The notes: generated from the letters alone by a model not told the origin. A stretch of DNA of 64,000 nt from Turritopsis dohrnii (GCA_027922465.2 BQMF02000068.1:1178001-1242000); one strand, 5' to 3'; counted from the stretch's first letter, positions 23,701 to 34,650 are shown. A program made the numbers and translations.

Positions 23701-26495
23701 GTGAAGCTGACCGAGAAGAAACAGCCCTGATGGACTTGAAGTCTTCTGATAACTTTTGCCGATTGTTTTTCTATGTCTTCTGTCGTTTTCTTGGAAAGGA
23801 TTACTCAGTCATCAATATAGCAGTCGCACCAAACATGGAAGCTGAACATAGTAATACACTCATTTTAACTAAACATCACCTACTTGACCAACAGAAACTG
23901 AAAAACAAACTTTTGGAGTTATACTCTTGTGTGAAAGAGAAAACTGACAAGCCGTCTGGAGACCAAGGCCATGAATCTACAATACTTGCAGTCAGCTACA
24001 TATTTGGTTTCCTTGCTACAGTAGTATTTGAACCTGATACTCTGTTTCGTGGTACTCAGAAAAAAATATCCTACATGTGGTTAACCAAAGAGCAGCTACA
24101 GGTAGTATTTAGTAGGGAGAAATGGAGAATAGTCACTGGCGGTTACGGGAATGGCAAGTCTGTTGTTGCAAAGGCTCTTCTTGAGCAATTAGTCAAGCAG
24201 GCAACAGAACCTGTAGATATATATTTCCTGTTTTTCGACAATGACAGCTTGTTCCTGAAAAGTCATGAAAAGGTTTTCAAGAAAATAAAAGAAACCTGTC
24301 TTGGTTCCAATGCTAATGTGATTTACGGAAACTGTCAGGAAATAGAAAGTTGCCTATCAAACGAACTTGAACAAATGTGTGGAAGCCATGGAAAAGTCAT
24401 TCCTTTCACTGTGTCTAATATGCTGCTGTCGATGATAGAAAAAGCCAAAACTTCCAACAAGCAGTTTCATTTGATCATTGATGAGCTGGATGCCGAGGTT
24501 ATTAATTCAGTTGAAGCAGCTGCACTCAAGGAAATCTTAACACAGAATGCTGAGTTTCTGACTAACACATCTATGTTATTTGCAATGCGGTCAATGGAGA
24601 AAAAACGAGCAAATATAGTTGATGGGCATCGAATTGAGCACCAATCCTTTCAATGGTACAATGAATGTGGAATGAAAGTTATTCCGTTATCATTATCAAT
24701 GCGCACCACAACACAAGTCTCCGAAATCATTAAAATATGTGTGAAGGGAATTACTCGTCCAAACAAGTTAATGCAACCGTCAGTGAAGACCATGCCCCCA
24801 AATGTTAGCAAAGAAACAATAACTTATGATGTTACAATGCATGAAACTGACCGCAGCACAAACAAAGATACACAATCACAACTGTCAACAACCATTTCAA
24901 ACCCACAAGGAGAAAGCAGTAAACTTCAGGTGCAACACATCAACCCGGACGAGATTGATTCAATCGCTCAGGAACATGATAAAAAGTTTCAGGACTCCGA
25001 CTCGTTTTTAGAAACAGAATTCCAATTCCATGAATGTAATAAGTGTGGACATAGTATAACTGGCCGCCAACCTGTTCTTGTATTTTTAAATGAACGCAGA
25101 AAAAAAGACATGGTTGAAGAGGATTACCTGTTGTTGTTGTCTAAAGTCCTGGAAGATCACTGTTTCAATGCAGCAGTTCCAGATGAGAAAAGAATAATTC
25201 TATGTAATGATACAAACGAATTCAGGATGTGTGAGATATCATTGGAAGTTTTGGAAGAAGGATATTTATGTTACATGCCTGGTATCCCAGACAATGAATC
25301 CTTGCCTAAATCGTTTGATGCAACAACAGTTATCACCAATTACGAAGGCAGTAGAGGAATGGAGTGCTCACAAGTTGTTGTTCTCATCAATCCAGAAGAA
25401 CATTTTAAGCGACAATTTTTTATTGAAATGATGTCTAGATGTACGGATCATCTGGTGTTAATTGTCCCATACCATTATGATGAGAACAATTATGGCAAAA
25501 ATGAAAGAGAATCGATGGGCACTATCATAAAGACATTATGCGATGATGTTCAAATTCGTAGTGGCAATTTGCTTGATATATTCTCGTACGTGCTGGCTGA
25601 ACATCCAGACCAACAATTTTATACACACGATAAAAACTCCAGGATAAAAACCGTCAAAATCCGTCCTGATCAGTCCGAACGCCAGACATATCGTGATATC
25701 GCTCTGCGGACAAATGTTTTACATAAGCCACAACCAGATGAACATCTTTTATCAAGGTATTCTAGTTTTTCTTATAATTTGATGTAGGATTGAGAATGTT
25801 GAAATTTTGCTTCAATTCTGTTTCAATATTATTTGGGCATGTATGTGTATATAACTTTTATACCATTCTTTGGGTTGTGATTTCAGATATATGCAACCTG
25901 GACCTGTCAAAAATCTTCAAGCAAACATTCTATCAGAAGGGTTATTACAACTTTCATGGGATCATCCTGAAAATATGTTTCAAGTGGCAAGGATGAATTT
26001 GTCCCAAAGCACCACACATGAGGTGGACGATTACGAAATCATACATTCGCATTATCATGGTTATAATTTCCAGATTCCCACCGAAAAGGATCGTGTGTAC
26101 AGATTTAGAATACATGCTATCAGTAAATACGGGGGCCTGTTATCAGAAGCTGCTGAGGTTGATTTTCCACCAAGTGAAAACCAAAGGTATCATTTAAAGT
26201 TTTATAGATGAACTTCCCAACAATTCTGAAGTTGTGATTGTGTGTTGTTTGGTTTTTCATTTAGCCAGCCATCATTCTTCACGCCGCAAGCCGCATCTCC
26301 TCTAGTATCGACTGTTGAGAAAAACACCTCGAGTAACGAGCGAAGGTAAAGTGTGATTAACTTGTGAAACTTTGAGATAACTTTGATAACTAAACAAGAC
26401 TGCATATTTCGTAATTTTCGTTTAGCCTACCATCTAACCAAGATACCCAACCTCTTCCACCCGCTAAGAAATACACGTTCGGAGGTATTTCCTGA
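14747..26495 (+). CDS. Death domain - SF1-helicase-like NTPase - FN3 protein (9 exons)
   Basis: Coding exons: 14747-14798, 15898-16188, 19101-19373, 19517-19564, 22624-22704, 23221-25756, 25887-26186, 26265-26345, 26426-26495. All splice sites are GT-AG, phases agree throughout, and the total is 3732 nt (1243 residues plus stop). Residues 18-115 form an unrecognised module. Residues 115-205 look like a death domain (QWKLIGHFLL, LEEWQRCTPP, HLRKLLL). Residues 249-1093 hold the NTPase: Walker A GGYGNGKS (555-562), Walker B LIIDE (666-670), an IPLSLSMRTT block, RGMECSQVVV (motif V-like) and MMSRCTDHLVLIV with R988 (motif VI-like), an SF1/UvrD-type layout. Residues 1094-1194 are a fibronectin type III domain. 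No signal peptide or membrane segment is seen, suggesting an intracellular sensor or adaptor; that role is inference. Exons 2-5 are all phase 1-1, the symmetric type that favours domain shuffling. The donor of exon 5 (GTGAAG at 22705) was chosen because it alone keeps the frame with a good consensus. Confidence 0.78.
15026..15545. repeat. 128-bp tandem repeat in intron 1
   Basis: The phrase TTGACTAAAATTGG begins at 15092, 15221, 15349 and 15477, giving a period of 128-129 bp; a partial unit starts at about 15026. Within each unit GGGCCAAATTTG, ACCAAATTTCGAAAG and CTTCAAATTTCATGAAAT recur. It lies wholly in the first intron of the death-domain gene. Confidence 0.9.
16245..18965 (+). mobile_element. 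APE-type LINE, decayed, in intron 2
   Basis: From about 16261 a frame encodes an AP-endonuclease-like domain (NVCGFRTNFSHI, ILAISETNLNSN, FVFGDFNVHYEKW). After a stop and several frame changes come RT blocks: NYRPISPLPVMSKIF near 17620, SDSQYGFPS then a stop, KAFVKVWHTGLLKKL, then LINDLPDDIISKLAIYADDS near 18050-18090. The last frame (18128-18781) is the post-RT region. The end is AT-rich with AAATA repeats near 18950. The many breaks show a dead copy, probably of the CR1/Jockey assemblage. It sits in the host intron in the same orientation as the gene. Confidence 0.85.
19800..20031. other. Intron 4 sequence, nothing recognised
   Basis: AT-rich intronic sequence between exon 4 of the death-domain gene and the Tigger remnant. 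Confidence 0.3.
20032..21720 (-). pseudogene. Tigger/pogo-type DNA transposon, broken transposase
   Basis: On the minus strand the remnants read, in order: an HTH-like start (NISITDKY, KSVAEKYGVKKNTVF), WLDKWKQRHNI, IYNADELGLFYQALP, WMDRDLFKELVKENG, RKIAVIMNNYPAYP and FLPPNTTSKTQPMDQ. These are the DDE_1/CENP-B-like transposase landmarks. The parts fall in at least three frames with internal stops, so it is dead. The element's left end (20032-20105) carries the TAGACTCTCGATATAAC motif typical of pogo/Tigger termini; no matching right terminus was found. It lies in intron 4 of the death-domain gene, antisense. Confidence 0.85.
21907..22193. repeat. Direct duplication of about 47 bp
   Basis: The sequence containing AATCATGTCAGATTTGTTTT and continuing through CTTCGACAACAGCAT occurs at 21907-21953 and again at 22147-22193, nearly identical, 240 bp apart. 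Both are in intron 4 of the death-domain gene, just right of the Tigger remnant. Confidence 0.8.
23221..25756 (+). CDS. Large exon 6 of the death-domain gene: NTPase core
   Basis: A single 2536-nt exon encodes the whole NTPase, with an acceptor TTTCAG at 23220 and a donor AG|GTATTC at 25757. Before the P-loop, around residue 393 of the protein, QQFLVFDYMKQCIYIVRYSE resembles the strand-turn-strand core of NERD-type PD-(D/E)XK nucleases, but the usual E-x-K is absent, so any nuclease there would be inactive; this is a weak resemblance. A single Cys pair (HECNKCG) lies between the two helicase halves. A big intronless core among small exons could reflect an ancestral intron-poor source. The reading frame is entirely open. 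Confidence 0.8.
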
Positions 26496-27239
26496 TACTT
26501 TTATTTCCAATATCGATTTCAGATCATTTTTTAATGGCGATCAATGCAAGACTACATTTTTATTCAAGCAAAACTATTCTAGGAACATTAAGTATGAATG
26601 ATAATTTCGCATCACATCCACAAGTTATACAGCAAAATGTTTATTTTTGTTTGTAAGAAATTAATTTCATATTTCACTACAGTCACTCTCGACATAATTC
26701 CTTTGCTCCCGCCAGATTCGAAGTTTTTGTATATCTTTACACCTGCCTTCATCCCCTCAAATTAAGAAATCTTTAAAAATCCATCCGCTAAAACATTTTG
26801 TGCATGACAAGAATCAGCATTAACCTGTCATTACTTTGTTTTCTCAAAAGACATTTCGCAAGTTTCAGTTGGAACGTCAGCATCTTGACAAACAATGTAT
26901 CCCGCCTCGTTTCGATTATTTTACATTGTTTTGTATGGTAATTTATCGTTACTACAAATGCTAGAGAACATTTTTAATTATGACGCAATCCCGAAAAAAT
27001 TCTCCCCATATTAATTTTTTGTCATTTTTGCTCTTGTTTGAGTGTAAATAGTCGCCATATTCCATCATAATAAAAATAAAAATTGTTCAGTGAATAGACC
27101 TTTCACAAATTTCTGTTTAAACATCGTGTTATGGCTAAGCCAACAAGTATCGCCTCGTTTTAAAGATTTTTATTATCCCACTGTGGAATGGAAATAAGTC
27201 CATATTACTAAGTAATAAGAAATGTAATTAGTGAAACAG
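26496..27239. other. 3' flank of death-domain gene; no gene
   Basis: Contains the 3' UTR and AT-rich intergenic sequence. Candidate poly(A) signals AATAAA occur near 27070. Nothing else recognised. Confidence 0.4.
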
Positions 27240-28612
27240 AATGTATGCCGATCTCAGTCCTTTCAGTTACATCAAAAGTCATGAAACGTGAGGTTCACAA
27301 ACAACTTATGGACTTCCTAGAGGAAGGAAAACTAATTTCACCATTCCAATTTGGTTTTCAAAGAGGTAAATCGACTGAGCTTGCTGCTATTTCTCTCGTT
27401 GACAATATTAAAATGAATATTGACAAGGATCCTTTAGTAGGTGCCTGTTTTATCGATCTCAGCAAGGAATTCGACACCATAAGCCACAACAAACTCATCA
27501 TTAAACTTGAAAGCTATGGTATACATGACAAAGAACTTGATTGGTTTAGAAACTACCTATTTAATCGACATTTTCGTGTATGTTTCAATGGTGTTTTGTC
27601 TGAAATCCAACCAGTATACACAGGAGTACCTCAGGGGTCCATCCTTGGACCCTTAATGTTTGTTATATTTTTCAATGACATGGTTCACCATCTGCATAAC
27701 ACCAAAGTAATCAAATACGCTGACGACACTGTGATCTACTGTGGTGATAAAAATATCTATACGATTGAAAATTGGTTGAATGACGATTTAAACAACCTGT
27801 CCAGCTGGTTTAAAGAAAATGAACTGTTAATGAACCTAAAGCCTGGTAAAATGGAAGTTCTTTTATTTGGCACGCACCAACGCCTTGCTAGAACAAATAA
27901 AGAGTTGAATGTAACGTTTAATGATCAACGGATCAACGTAACAAAGACGTATAAGTACCTAGGTGTAGAATTAGACTGCTCTTTAAGTATAAACAGTCAT
28001 TTCGACAAAACATACAAGAAAATGACAGCCAGACTGAAGCTTCTTTGCAAAATACGACAGTTTCTCACCACTGATGCTGCGAACAACATTTTCAGCCTCG
28101 TCATTCTTCCCCTGTTATCATATTGCAGTTTGCTAAAACCAAATTACACGCAGACCCAACAAAATCGAATAAATTCGCTGGAACGACGTGCGATGGAAGT
28201 TATATATAACGGAAGTGAACATGATGTGCCGGCTTTTAATCTTGTTCACACAATGAAAAGGAAAATTTGCTCTTTTTGTTCACGATGTCATCAACAAGAA
28301 TACCTGCGAGTTATTTCACGATTATTACAGCATACAACACACGAATAAAAACACTCGAAACAACGGATACCTCATAATCGTACCAAAAGTGAAATTGGAA
28401 TATGGCCAAAAAAAAAAACATTTTCAGCAATAATTCTTTACTGCCAGTGAAATCTGTTCTCTACATTTTAGCCTTGTTTTTATAACTTTTTAACCTTTAC
28501 GTTTATTACAACAGGACACACGTTGATAACAGCGATATGTTACGATTTTTATTGTATATATTGTTGAAGTGTTCTTATCCTGTATAAATATTCGTTAATA
28601 ATAATAATGGAA
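27240..28612 (+). mobile_element. 5'-truncated LINE (RT) with (TAA)n tail
   Basis: A 367-codon frame at 27245-28348 covers most of an RT: PISVLSVTSKVMKREVHKQL, FQFGFQRGKSTELAA, GACFIDLSKEFDTISH (motif A), GVPQGSILGPLMFVIFFND (motif B) and IKYADDTVIYC (motif C). The RT thumb and a short C-terminal region follow. The start falls inside the RT, so the 5' end was lost at insertion. The 3' UTR ends CCTGTATAAATATT plus AATAATAAT, the same tail as the LINE on the minus strand at 57377-59047 and the stub at 3706-3751. Confidence 0.88.
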
Positions 28613-29554
28613 ACGAGGCGAAACTTGATAGCAAGGCATTAACACGATGTTTGAACAGAAATTCGGGAAACGTCAATTACGTGACGTCGAGGAAGAAAGG
28701 GGAAGAGTGGAGGCTGACTCCCAAGAAACTCTTCAACCCTTGTTCCTTAGTTTTCTTTTATCAAATTGTATAATATATTATTATATATATGTTATTCGAG
28801 ACTCGAGAATACAAACAATTTCTAAAATTAAAAGCAATACTCTAAAATATATTTAAGCTGGTGAAATGGCGGAGGCCCTTTTGATAGTTTTGTAAATTTT
28901 GCTTCTTGCTATTAAACTGTCATTTTAAAAAGATTTATCAATTCAAAGCTTCAAATCTTCTATAAATGTGTGGTGTTTTCACTATACATTTTTATTTCTT
29001 TTTAAAAATGGACACGCTGTAATTATTCTTGATAAACTTTGCTAGTCAGATTTTGAAACACTCGCATGTTTTAATCTGTAACATTCTTATTTTTGTCATG
29101 TGATTTGGATCATGTACATTTTTCGAACACGTTACCTGACCTATGTACCTTTTCGAATAAATTATCCAATAGTTTTTGTAGAAGAGTTTTATTCGCGCGA
29201 AACAGAATTCTATTTCTTTTCTTCTCGACTTTTGAACTGTATGGAGCTCTGTATTTTCGAGTTGCCATTTTGGAGATTTTAACTGCATGCTCATGTTAAT
29301 ACAAATAAATATTTGTCGTCTACATATTGAATTAGGTAAAAATTTATTGTTGATTGATGTTTTATTATTCGTTTTCTCAAAAAAATTAACTTTGTTTTGT
29401 AAGATTTCAATCGATTCGACTGACAATCAATGAAGTTAGTTTATAATTTTCAACTTGTGATTTATTATTACTTGATCACATTTGTATCTTATATATCTGG
29501 TTGGTTTTACATGTGAAAAATGTGCTCATCTGTCTGAGTTCGATAAGCTGATTA

Positions 29555-29806
29555 AAATGATATACAAAAACACATGTCTATGGTGAACAGTTCAAGAGAT
29601 ACATATCATTAAATTTTGCTGTGACGTCATAAGTGGTGGGTAGAATAGATGGAAATTATGAAGATTCATTTCGCTTTAAAATTTGTTTACCATCAGTTAG
29701 AGCTTGAAAAGCTGATTAAAATGATTTAAAGGACCATATGTCTGTGACGAACAGTTCAAGAGATACACGTCATTAAGTTTTGCTATGACGTCATAGGTGG
29801 TGGGTG
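29555..29806. repeat. Direct duplication, about 90-bp unit
   Basis: AAGCTGATTAAAATGAT begins related copies at about 29547 and 29710, each followed by GAACAGTTCAAGAGATACA and TGACGTCATA(A/G)GTGGTGGG. Divergence is about 10-15 percent. The rest of 28613-30109 holds no gene that I can support. Confidence 0.7.
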
Positions 29807-30109
29807 CACCCATCCAACGGCGTTCCACAACCACCCACTCCACTTGTGTTACCTCTGCGTACCACCAGGGGAGGTACACATAAAACGTCAGTTATTTTGA
29901 TTGGTTTAGAAGATAATCCCACAAAATTAACATTGCCATTTCACAAAATTTCTGATAAATTCTAAAACCTTTTTTATTTAGTTTTACTTTTTATTTTTAT
30001 TTGTTATAATTATTAATTATTAGTTGTTTAGAATTTCTTTCCATTTAAAATCAATTTTTATTTCGATTATTCTTCATTCATTTTATCATTTATTTTTCAT
30101 TTATTTTAG

Positions 30110-30403
30110 ATCTTGAAGATCTTATCGAACGTGATGACGTGAAATCCATCGAAAACATCCTCATCCTGGATCCATCGATCATGAAGATAATCGGAGAGAT
30201 CGGAGAGAACCAATACAAACAATACAAACGGAAACGGAAAGGTTATTTCGAGTTATTTGTTGAAACGCTCATACGCCATACGCCATGGAGCAGATCGTCA
30301 TATTGAAGATAAACGAGGCAAAACTGCATATGATGTGGCGTGTGAGCGGGAAGGTGACGATGAAAAGAAGAAAAGAATAAGGGAATTTCTTCTTCAACAC
30401 TAA
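30110..30403 (+). pseudogene. Ankyrin-repeat terminal exon with frame break
   Basis: An acceptor (TTTATTTTAG at 30100-30109) is followed by LEDLIERDDVKSIENIL and, after a shift near 30275-30285, HGADRHIEDKRGKTAYDVA ... EFLLQH and a stop at 30401-30403. Ankyrin landmarks (loop GAD, RGKTAYDVA helix) are plain. The break coincides with a short duplicated ATACGCC motif, so a slippage insertion is likely. It could be the 3' end of a gene whose other exons were not found, or a pseudogene; it may also be a sequencing or assembly slip. Confidence 0.6.
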
Positions 30404-30643
30404 AAGTAAGTAAATATTTCATTTAAATGTTTTTATCAGAAAAAAGAAGACTATTTTAATGAAAAGTTTCCTATCGTTACCATGACAATACGCTAATGAT
30501 GTTTTGTTTTTGATGTAGGAACCATCCGTGATGTGGATTTTTAATTGTACCTACTTAATTTATTTATTTATACATATTTAACAACTTTCTATTATTGAGA
30601 CAATTCTAGTTATCATGTTAACTAACCAACTTCGTTCCCAAAC

Positions 30644-30669
30644 TCCCCCCCCCCCCCCCCCCCCCCCCC
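30644..30669. repeat. Poly-C tract
   Basis: About 26 consecutive C residues, immediately left of the first GCAGAGTCGCTA motif. A second C-rich tract lies at about 41019-41044. Confidence 0.9.
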
Positions 30670-31345
30670 TGCAGAGTCGCTAATGTAAAAAAAAATCTTT
30701 CGTTTCATGTTTGTTTAAAGTCTGTTCATAAATTATATGCACTGATTTCAGCTTTTATATAAAAACCAGGCCTCAAGGGAATTTATGTAATTTGCTAAAT
30801 CTGCTTTCCACATGGTAACTGAAATTAGTGCACATATTTTTTTGAACAGACTTTAGTTTTCATGATCGAATTTATTTATTTATTGATGAAGTTAATTCAT
30901 TTTTAATTCAGCATATATGTTAACTTATATTAACTTCGTGTCCAGACTCCAAATACAGTTGATGCAATTATGTTATAGAAGAAAGGACCCCCCGCAGAGT
31001 CGCTACTGTTAAAAAATCGTTTCTGTTCGTGTGTTTGAATTTTGTTTCAAGTTGATGTTTTTAAGTCAGAGAAAAGCTTTTATTTGTAAATACATGAAGA
31101 TTCTAGAATTTATTTATATATTTACGAAATCAATTATTTTACAGTTGAGATATTGTAGACCCCCAGCAGAGTCGGTACTTGATTCATTATGTTTTAACCA
31201 TACCTGATGTTGACTTTGAAAAGTTTAACTGTTCTATGAAAGTTTTTACAATAGTGTGATGGTTTCCTCTTCAAAGAAACTTATTTCTAACACACACAGC
31301 CGACAACATTTGTGAAGAAGAGTGCAGACCCCCAGCAGAGTCGCT
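30668..31345 (+). repeat. Four spaced copies of GACCCCC(A/C)GCAGAGTCGCTA
   Basis: GCAGAGTCGCTA or a one-base variant, preceded by a run of C, occurs at about 30671, 30994, 31166 and 31335. The last three are preceded by GA(C)CCCC and by a short A/G-rich GAAGAAGNG-like segment. Spacing is about 323, 172 and 169 bp. The conserved motif is far more GC-rich than its surroundings, and the sequences between are only weakly alike. Function unknown; the block lies just 3' of the ankyrin exon. Confidence 0.75.
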
Positions 31346-32424
31346 ATTGAAGGTTATGAGTTTGTGTTTTGCAATCTGGTCATGTTTAGTTTATGGAAGG
31401 AATATTATTGAATGTGAAGTGTTGTTCATGTTTTGTTTTTGAAAGTTTCAAAGAAATTGTTTAAAATCAATCGTTTCGTTATGTTGTGAGATAAACTGCT
31501 CCACCCTTGCCTCGTTTTCACGTAGGATCTGCATGTTGAAATTATGTCACTAACTTAAGTATTTCTTTTTGTTGACGAACCTCATAAGTTGGTCTAGGAA
31601 TGAAAATTATGAAACATTTGATATCTGTTTAAGATTATGCCATTATTTGTTTGGTTGTTGAAGTTCTCTAGCCTCGTTTTGAAATGATATAACTTAAAGG
31701 CTTTCATTGTTGGCTAAGCTGTAATGAAAGACGATTTGGGAAAAGCGTTGATCAGCAATGTAACAAAAATACATCACGTAGGAATTCTAAAAATAAGTTA
31801 TTGCCAGAAATGAATTCCCTAGTGAATTGATAAGAACAGATTTAGTTAAATCTTGGTTCCCATTTGTGGTTTAATCGCGTTTATTGGCGTTAAGCAGGTA
31901 GATTTTAGTCGCGTGGAAACTCCAGTGGAAACGTATGAAGTTAATTCGACGCCAAAATCTCGTTTATCAAGTCGTCGAGTCGTTTTAGATGTTGATTCAC
32001 GACGTCATTAATCGTTTTAGAAGTTTACGTGGTTCACAATAAGTCGACATTCAAGTCGTCGAGTCGTTTTATATGAACACTCGTTTTTCAATTTGAGGCA
32101 TTTTAGAAGTTGGGGTAGCTAGATGCTGTGTAATTGAGGCGTTTCGGAAGATTAGCCGTTTTAGATGTTTAGTCGGTTCAGAAAATGAGGCGGTGCAACC
32201 TCATTACCAGTTTTTCTAAGTCAGTGTTAGCTCTTACACGAAAACAAAAGTTTGTGTCATGTTTACATGCTGGCCGTCATATTTTCTAAGCATGGAGACA
32301 GTTGCAATTGCATGGCTATGAATGAGGAAATAACCAAAACTATGCATGAAAGATTCCTTTTCTTTGGTTTTACTGTTTGTTAGAATTCTGAAAGATCCCT
32401 TATATATTGATATGATAAGAAATG
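31346..32424. other. No gene; short repeats
   Basis: Contains two copies of AAGTCGTCGAGTCGTTTTA (about 31972 and 32056) and several CCTCGTTT words. No open frame with support. Confidence 0.4.
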
Positions 32425-32603
32425 TAAATAGGCATACAACCATTTGCGTCAAGAGCTCAATAATTAGTATTATATAGTCTTATTAGCAATGTTGGATCTA
32501 AACATACAAGAAGTATAATATACACATATGTATGGCCTAGTCCCAACACTCAAATGTCAATGTTCAACAGAAATGAATAAACACAACAAGGGATTCCTCT
32601 CTA
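32425..32603 (-). repeat. 3' LTR of the Gypsy-type element
   Basis: 179 bp, matching 36614-36792 except for two substitutions. Contains TATATAGTC and AATAAA-like words in element orientation. Confidence 0.88.
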
Positions 32604-32692
32604 TCTCCCCCAGTCATTATGTTCAGAGTCACCAAGACACAAATATAGCAATAATGACGATATCATCCCATCACAAAGTCCTCATGAAGATA

Positions 32693-33249
32693 TTATCCCA
32701 TCACAAAGTCCTCATAACGCTTGGGTGGTTTAATCTGTCGCCCAGATCGTCGGGGTGGTACTGCAGCATTAGTTGCTCTCGATGGGTATACTTGATCGTA
32801 TGTCGTCGCAGGAGATGGAGACGACGCAGGATTCGGTGTCCCCGTAGGAGGTGTCTCATCTACAGGCTCGGTTAAGATTGGAGATGGAGGGGTAATATCA
32901 GGTTCCGTTGTAGTAACGGCAGGTGGTGGTGGACGAGAAAGGCTTGATACTGGTATGCGTGGAGGAGGTGCAGGTAGCGATACAGGGAGCACAACTGAAG
33001 GTGGTGGAGGAAGGTAGACAGGCGTGTACTTTCTCAGGAATTTGCGGTTGCGGAGGGTGACTCGCCCGGAACCATCAATCTTGACCACATATTGATCGAA
33101 TTGTTTCACCTCTACAACTGATCCGGTACGGTCCCATTTACCGGGTGATGCGCCAGTCTGATTCTGGACACGGACACGATCACCGACCGATAAAGGTTTT
33201 AAACGCCTCGTGTGCTCGTTGAGGCGCTCAAAGGTTTTCATATGACGAT
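32693..33249 (-). pseudogene. Integrase C-terminal tail, proline-rich
   Basis: Continues the integrase on the far side of the MITE: SVGDRVRVQNQTG and GKWDRTGSVVEVKQFDQYVV form an SH3-like C-terminal domain, followed by a long proline/threonine-rich tail ending in RRSGRQIKPPKRYEDF, the usual end of Gypsy-type pol proteins. Confidence 0.8.
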
Positions 33250-33259
33250 GGCGGAGAGC

Positions 33260-33351
33260 CAACCTCGTCCCCAGGGCTTCTTGCCTTTTTGATTATACGG
33301 ATGGCGGCCATCCGTATAATCAAAAAGGCAAGAAGCCCTGGGGACGAGGTT
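33260..33351. mobile_element. Foldback MITE copy 2 with 10-bp target duplication
   Basis: A near-perfect palindrome (two arms of about 44 nt, 3-nt CGG centre) sharing its outer 30 bp with the hairpin at 10212-10295. GGCGGAGAGC occurs on both sides (33250-33259 and 33352-33361), a clear 10-bp duplication. It interrupts the integrase frame of the LTR element, so it moved after that element was formed. Confidence 0.92.
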
Positions 33352-34650
33352 GGCGGAGAGCTTCTTCGCGACGGTCGAGCGTGTCGGACCAGGTACTGTG
33401 GGGGGCGTATTGACCGGGTAGTATTGGAATAAAATCTTTGATCGGCCGACCGAAAACACATTGCGCAGGAGAGAGTTTCGTGTCTTGGTTCGGTGAGTTG
33501 CGGTACATCAGCATCGCACGCTGGAAAGCATCAGTGTTCAGGTCGCCATTGGTATTGTCCATGATCATCCGTTTGATCGTCTTGACTGCTACCTCAGCGC
33601 GACAATTACTGTGAGGGAATGATACGGAGGAACGCCGATGGTGCACACCCCAATTAGACAGGAATTTGGTGGTGGCGGTTGCAAGGAATTCGGGTCCACC
33701 ATCAGAGGCAAGTTCGTCAGGGATGCCGTAGGTGACAAAACTGCGTCGAAGACTGTTAATCAAGCTGGTTGCTCCTTCCGTAGCCCTCTCTACTATGGGC
33801 CAATTCGAATAGCGGTCAACAGAAACCAAATAGTATCGTCCTTTGTAATGAAAGAAGTCCGAGCAAATGTATTGAAATGGATACTGTGGGTATACAAGTG
33901 GTGTGGGTGGGGCGTTAGGGTTGGAAGGTGCGATACGGTTGCAGTCCCACATCTCTCTCTTACCCGCTTGATGTCGGAAGTAATGCCTGGCCAGAATACT
34001 GACGACTCCGCCCTGGCCATCATAGAGGTTGTACCCTGGTGTGCCGCATGAAGGGCGTCCAAAACAAGCTGTCGCAGTGGCATTGGTATCACTATGCGAT
34101 CGTTGTAGAGGATAACACCATCCAACGTTGATAGACCCTCGCGAAATCTGTGGAAGGGCTGGAGTGTAGGTGGCAATAGTTGACGTTCCTCAGGAAAACC
34201 GTTTACAATTGCGTCAGCTAGTGCGCGAAGATCACTGTCACTACTCGTTGCTTCACGGACCATGTCCCAAGTAACGACGCGAAGATCTCGAATGGCAAGT
34301 ACCGATGCAGCTTTGATGGTATGGTCCAAATCTTGAGGCTCTGCTTCGTCTATAATGCCTAGTATCGTGTGAACCGGGTATGGCATAAGAGGAGAGTCGC
34401 TCAAAGCAGCAACGTCATCGGGAAGGTAAGTTTTCATCTGATGCCGTGGACCAGTTGGGTAGCGTGACGCGCAGTCAGGTGCTTTATGCTTCTTACCTGG
34501 GATATGAACGATCCTGAAGCGGTAACGTAAGGTTTTCTCCTTAAGGTTTCGAAGTCGACCGTTGGGGATGTTGTCGAGGGATCTGTCGCCGAATATGCCT
34601 AAGAGGGGCTTGTGATCAACTGCGATGATGAGTTCCTCACATCCAAGCAC
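33352..34650 (-). pseudogene. RNase H end and integrase, frameshifted
   Basis: ELIIAVDHKPLLGIFGDR and HIPGKKHKAPDCASR are the C-terminal RNase H blocks. The integrase zinc region ([20 protein letters not shown]) loses its frame near 33950, after the first zinc cysteine. The catalytic core continues in another frame: [26 protein letters not shown] and a glutamate in [12 protein letters not shown] give the D,D,E set. The frame is then interrupted by the MITE at 33351. Confidence 0.85.

Noticed and set aside
25790..25996. 68-codon frame between exons 6 and 7 of the death-domain gene
   Set aside because: Covers an intron and reads the FN3 exon out of frame.
32528..32875. 115-codon plus-strand frame
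   Set aside because: Antisense to the proline-rich tail of the LTR element's pol and part of its LTR.
33638..34051. 137-codon plus-strand frame
   Set aside because: Antisense of the integrase coding region.
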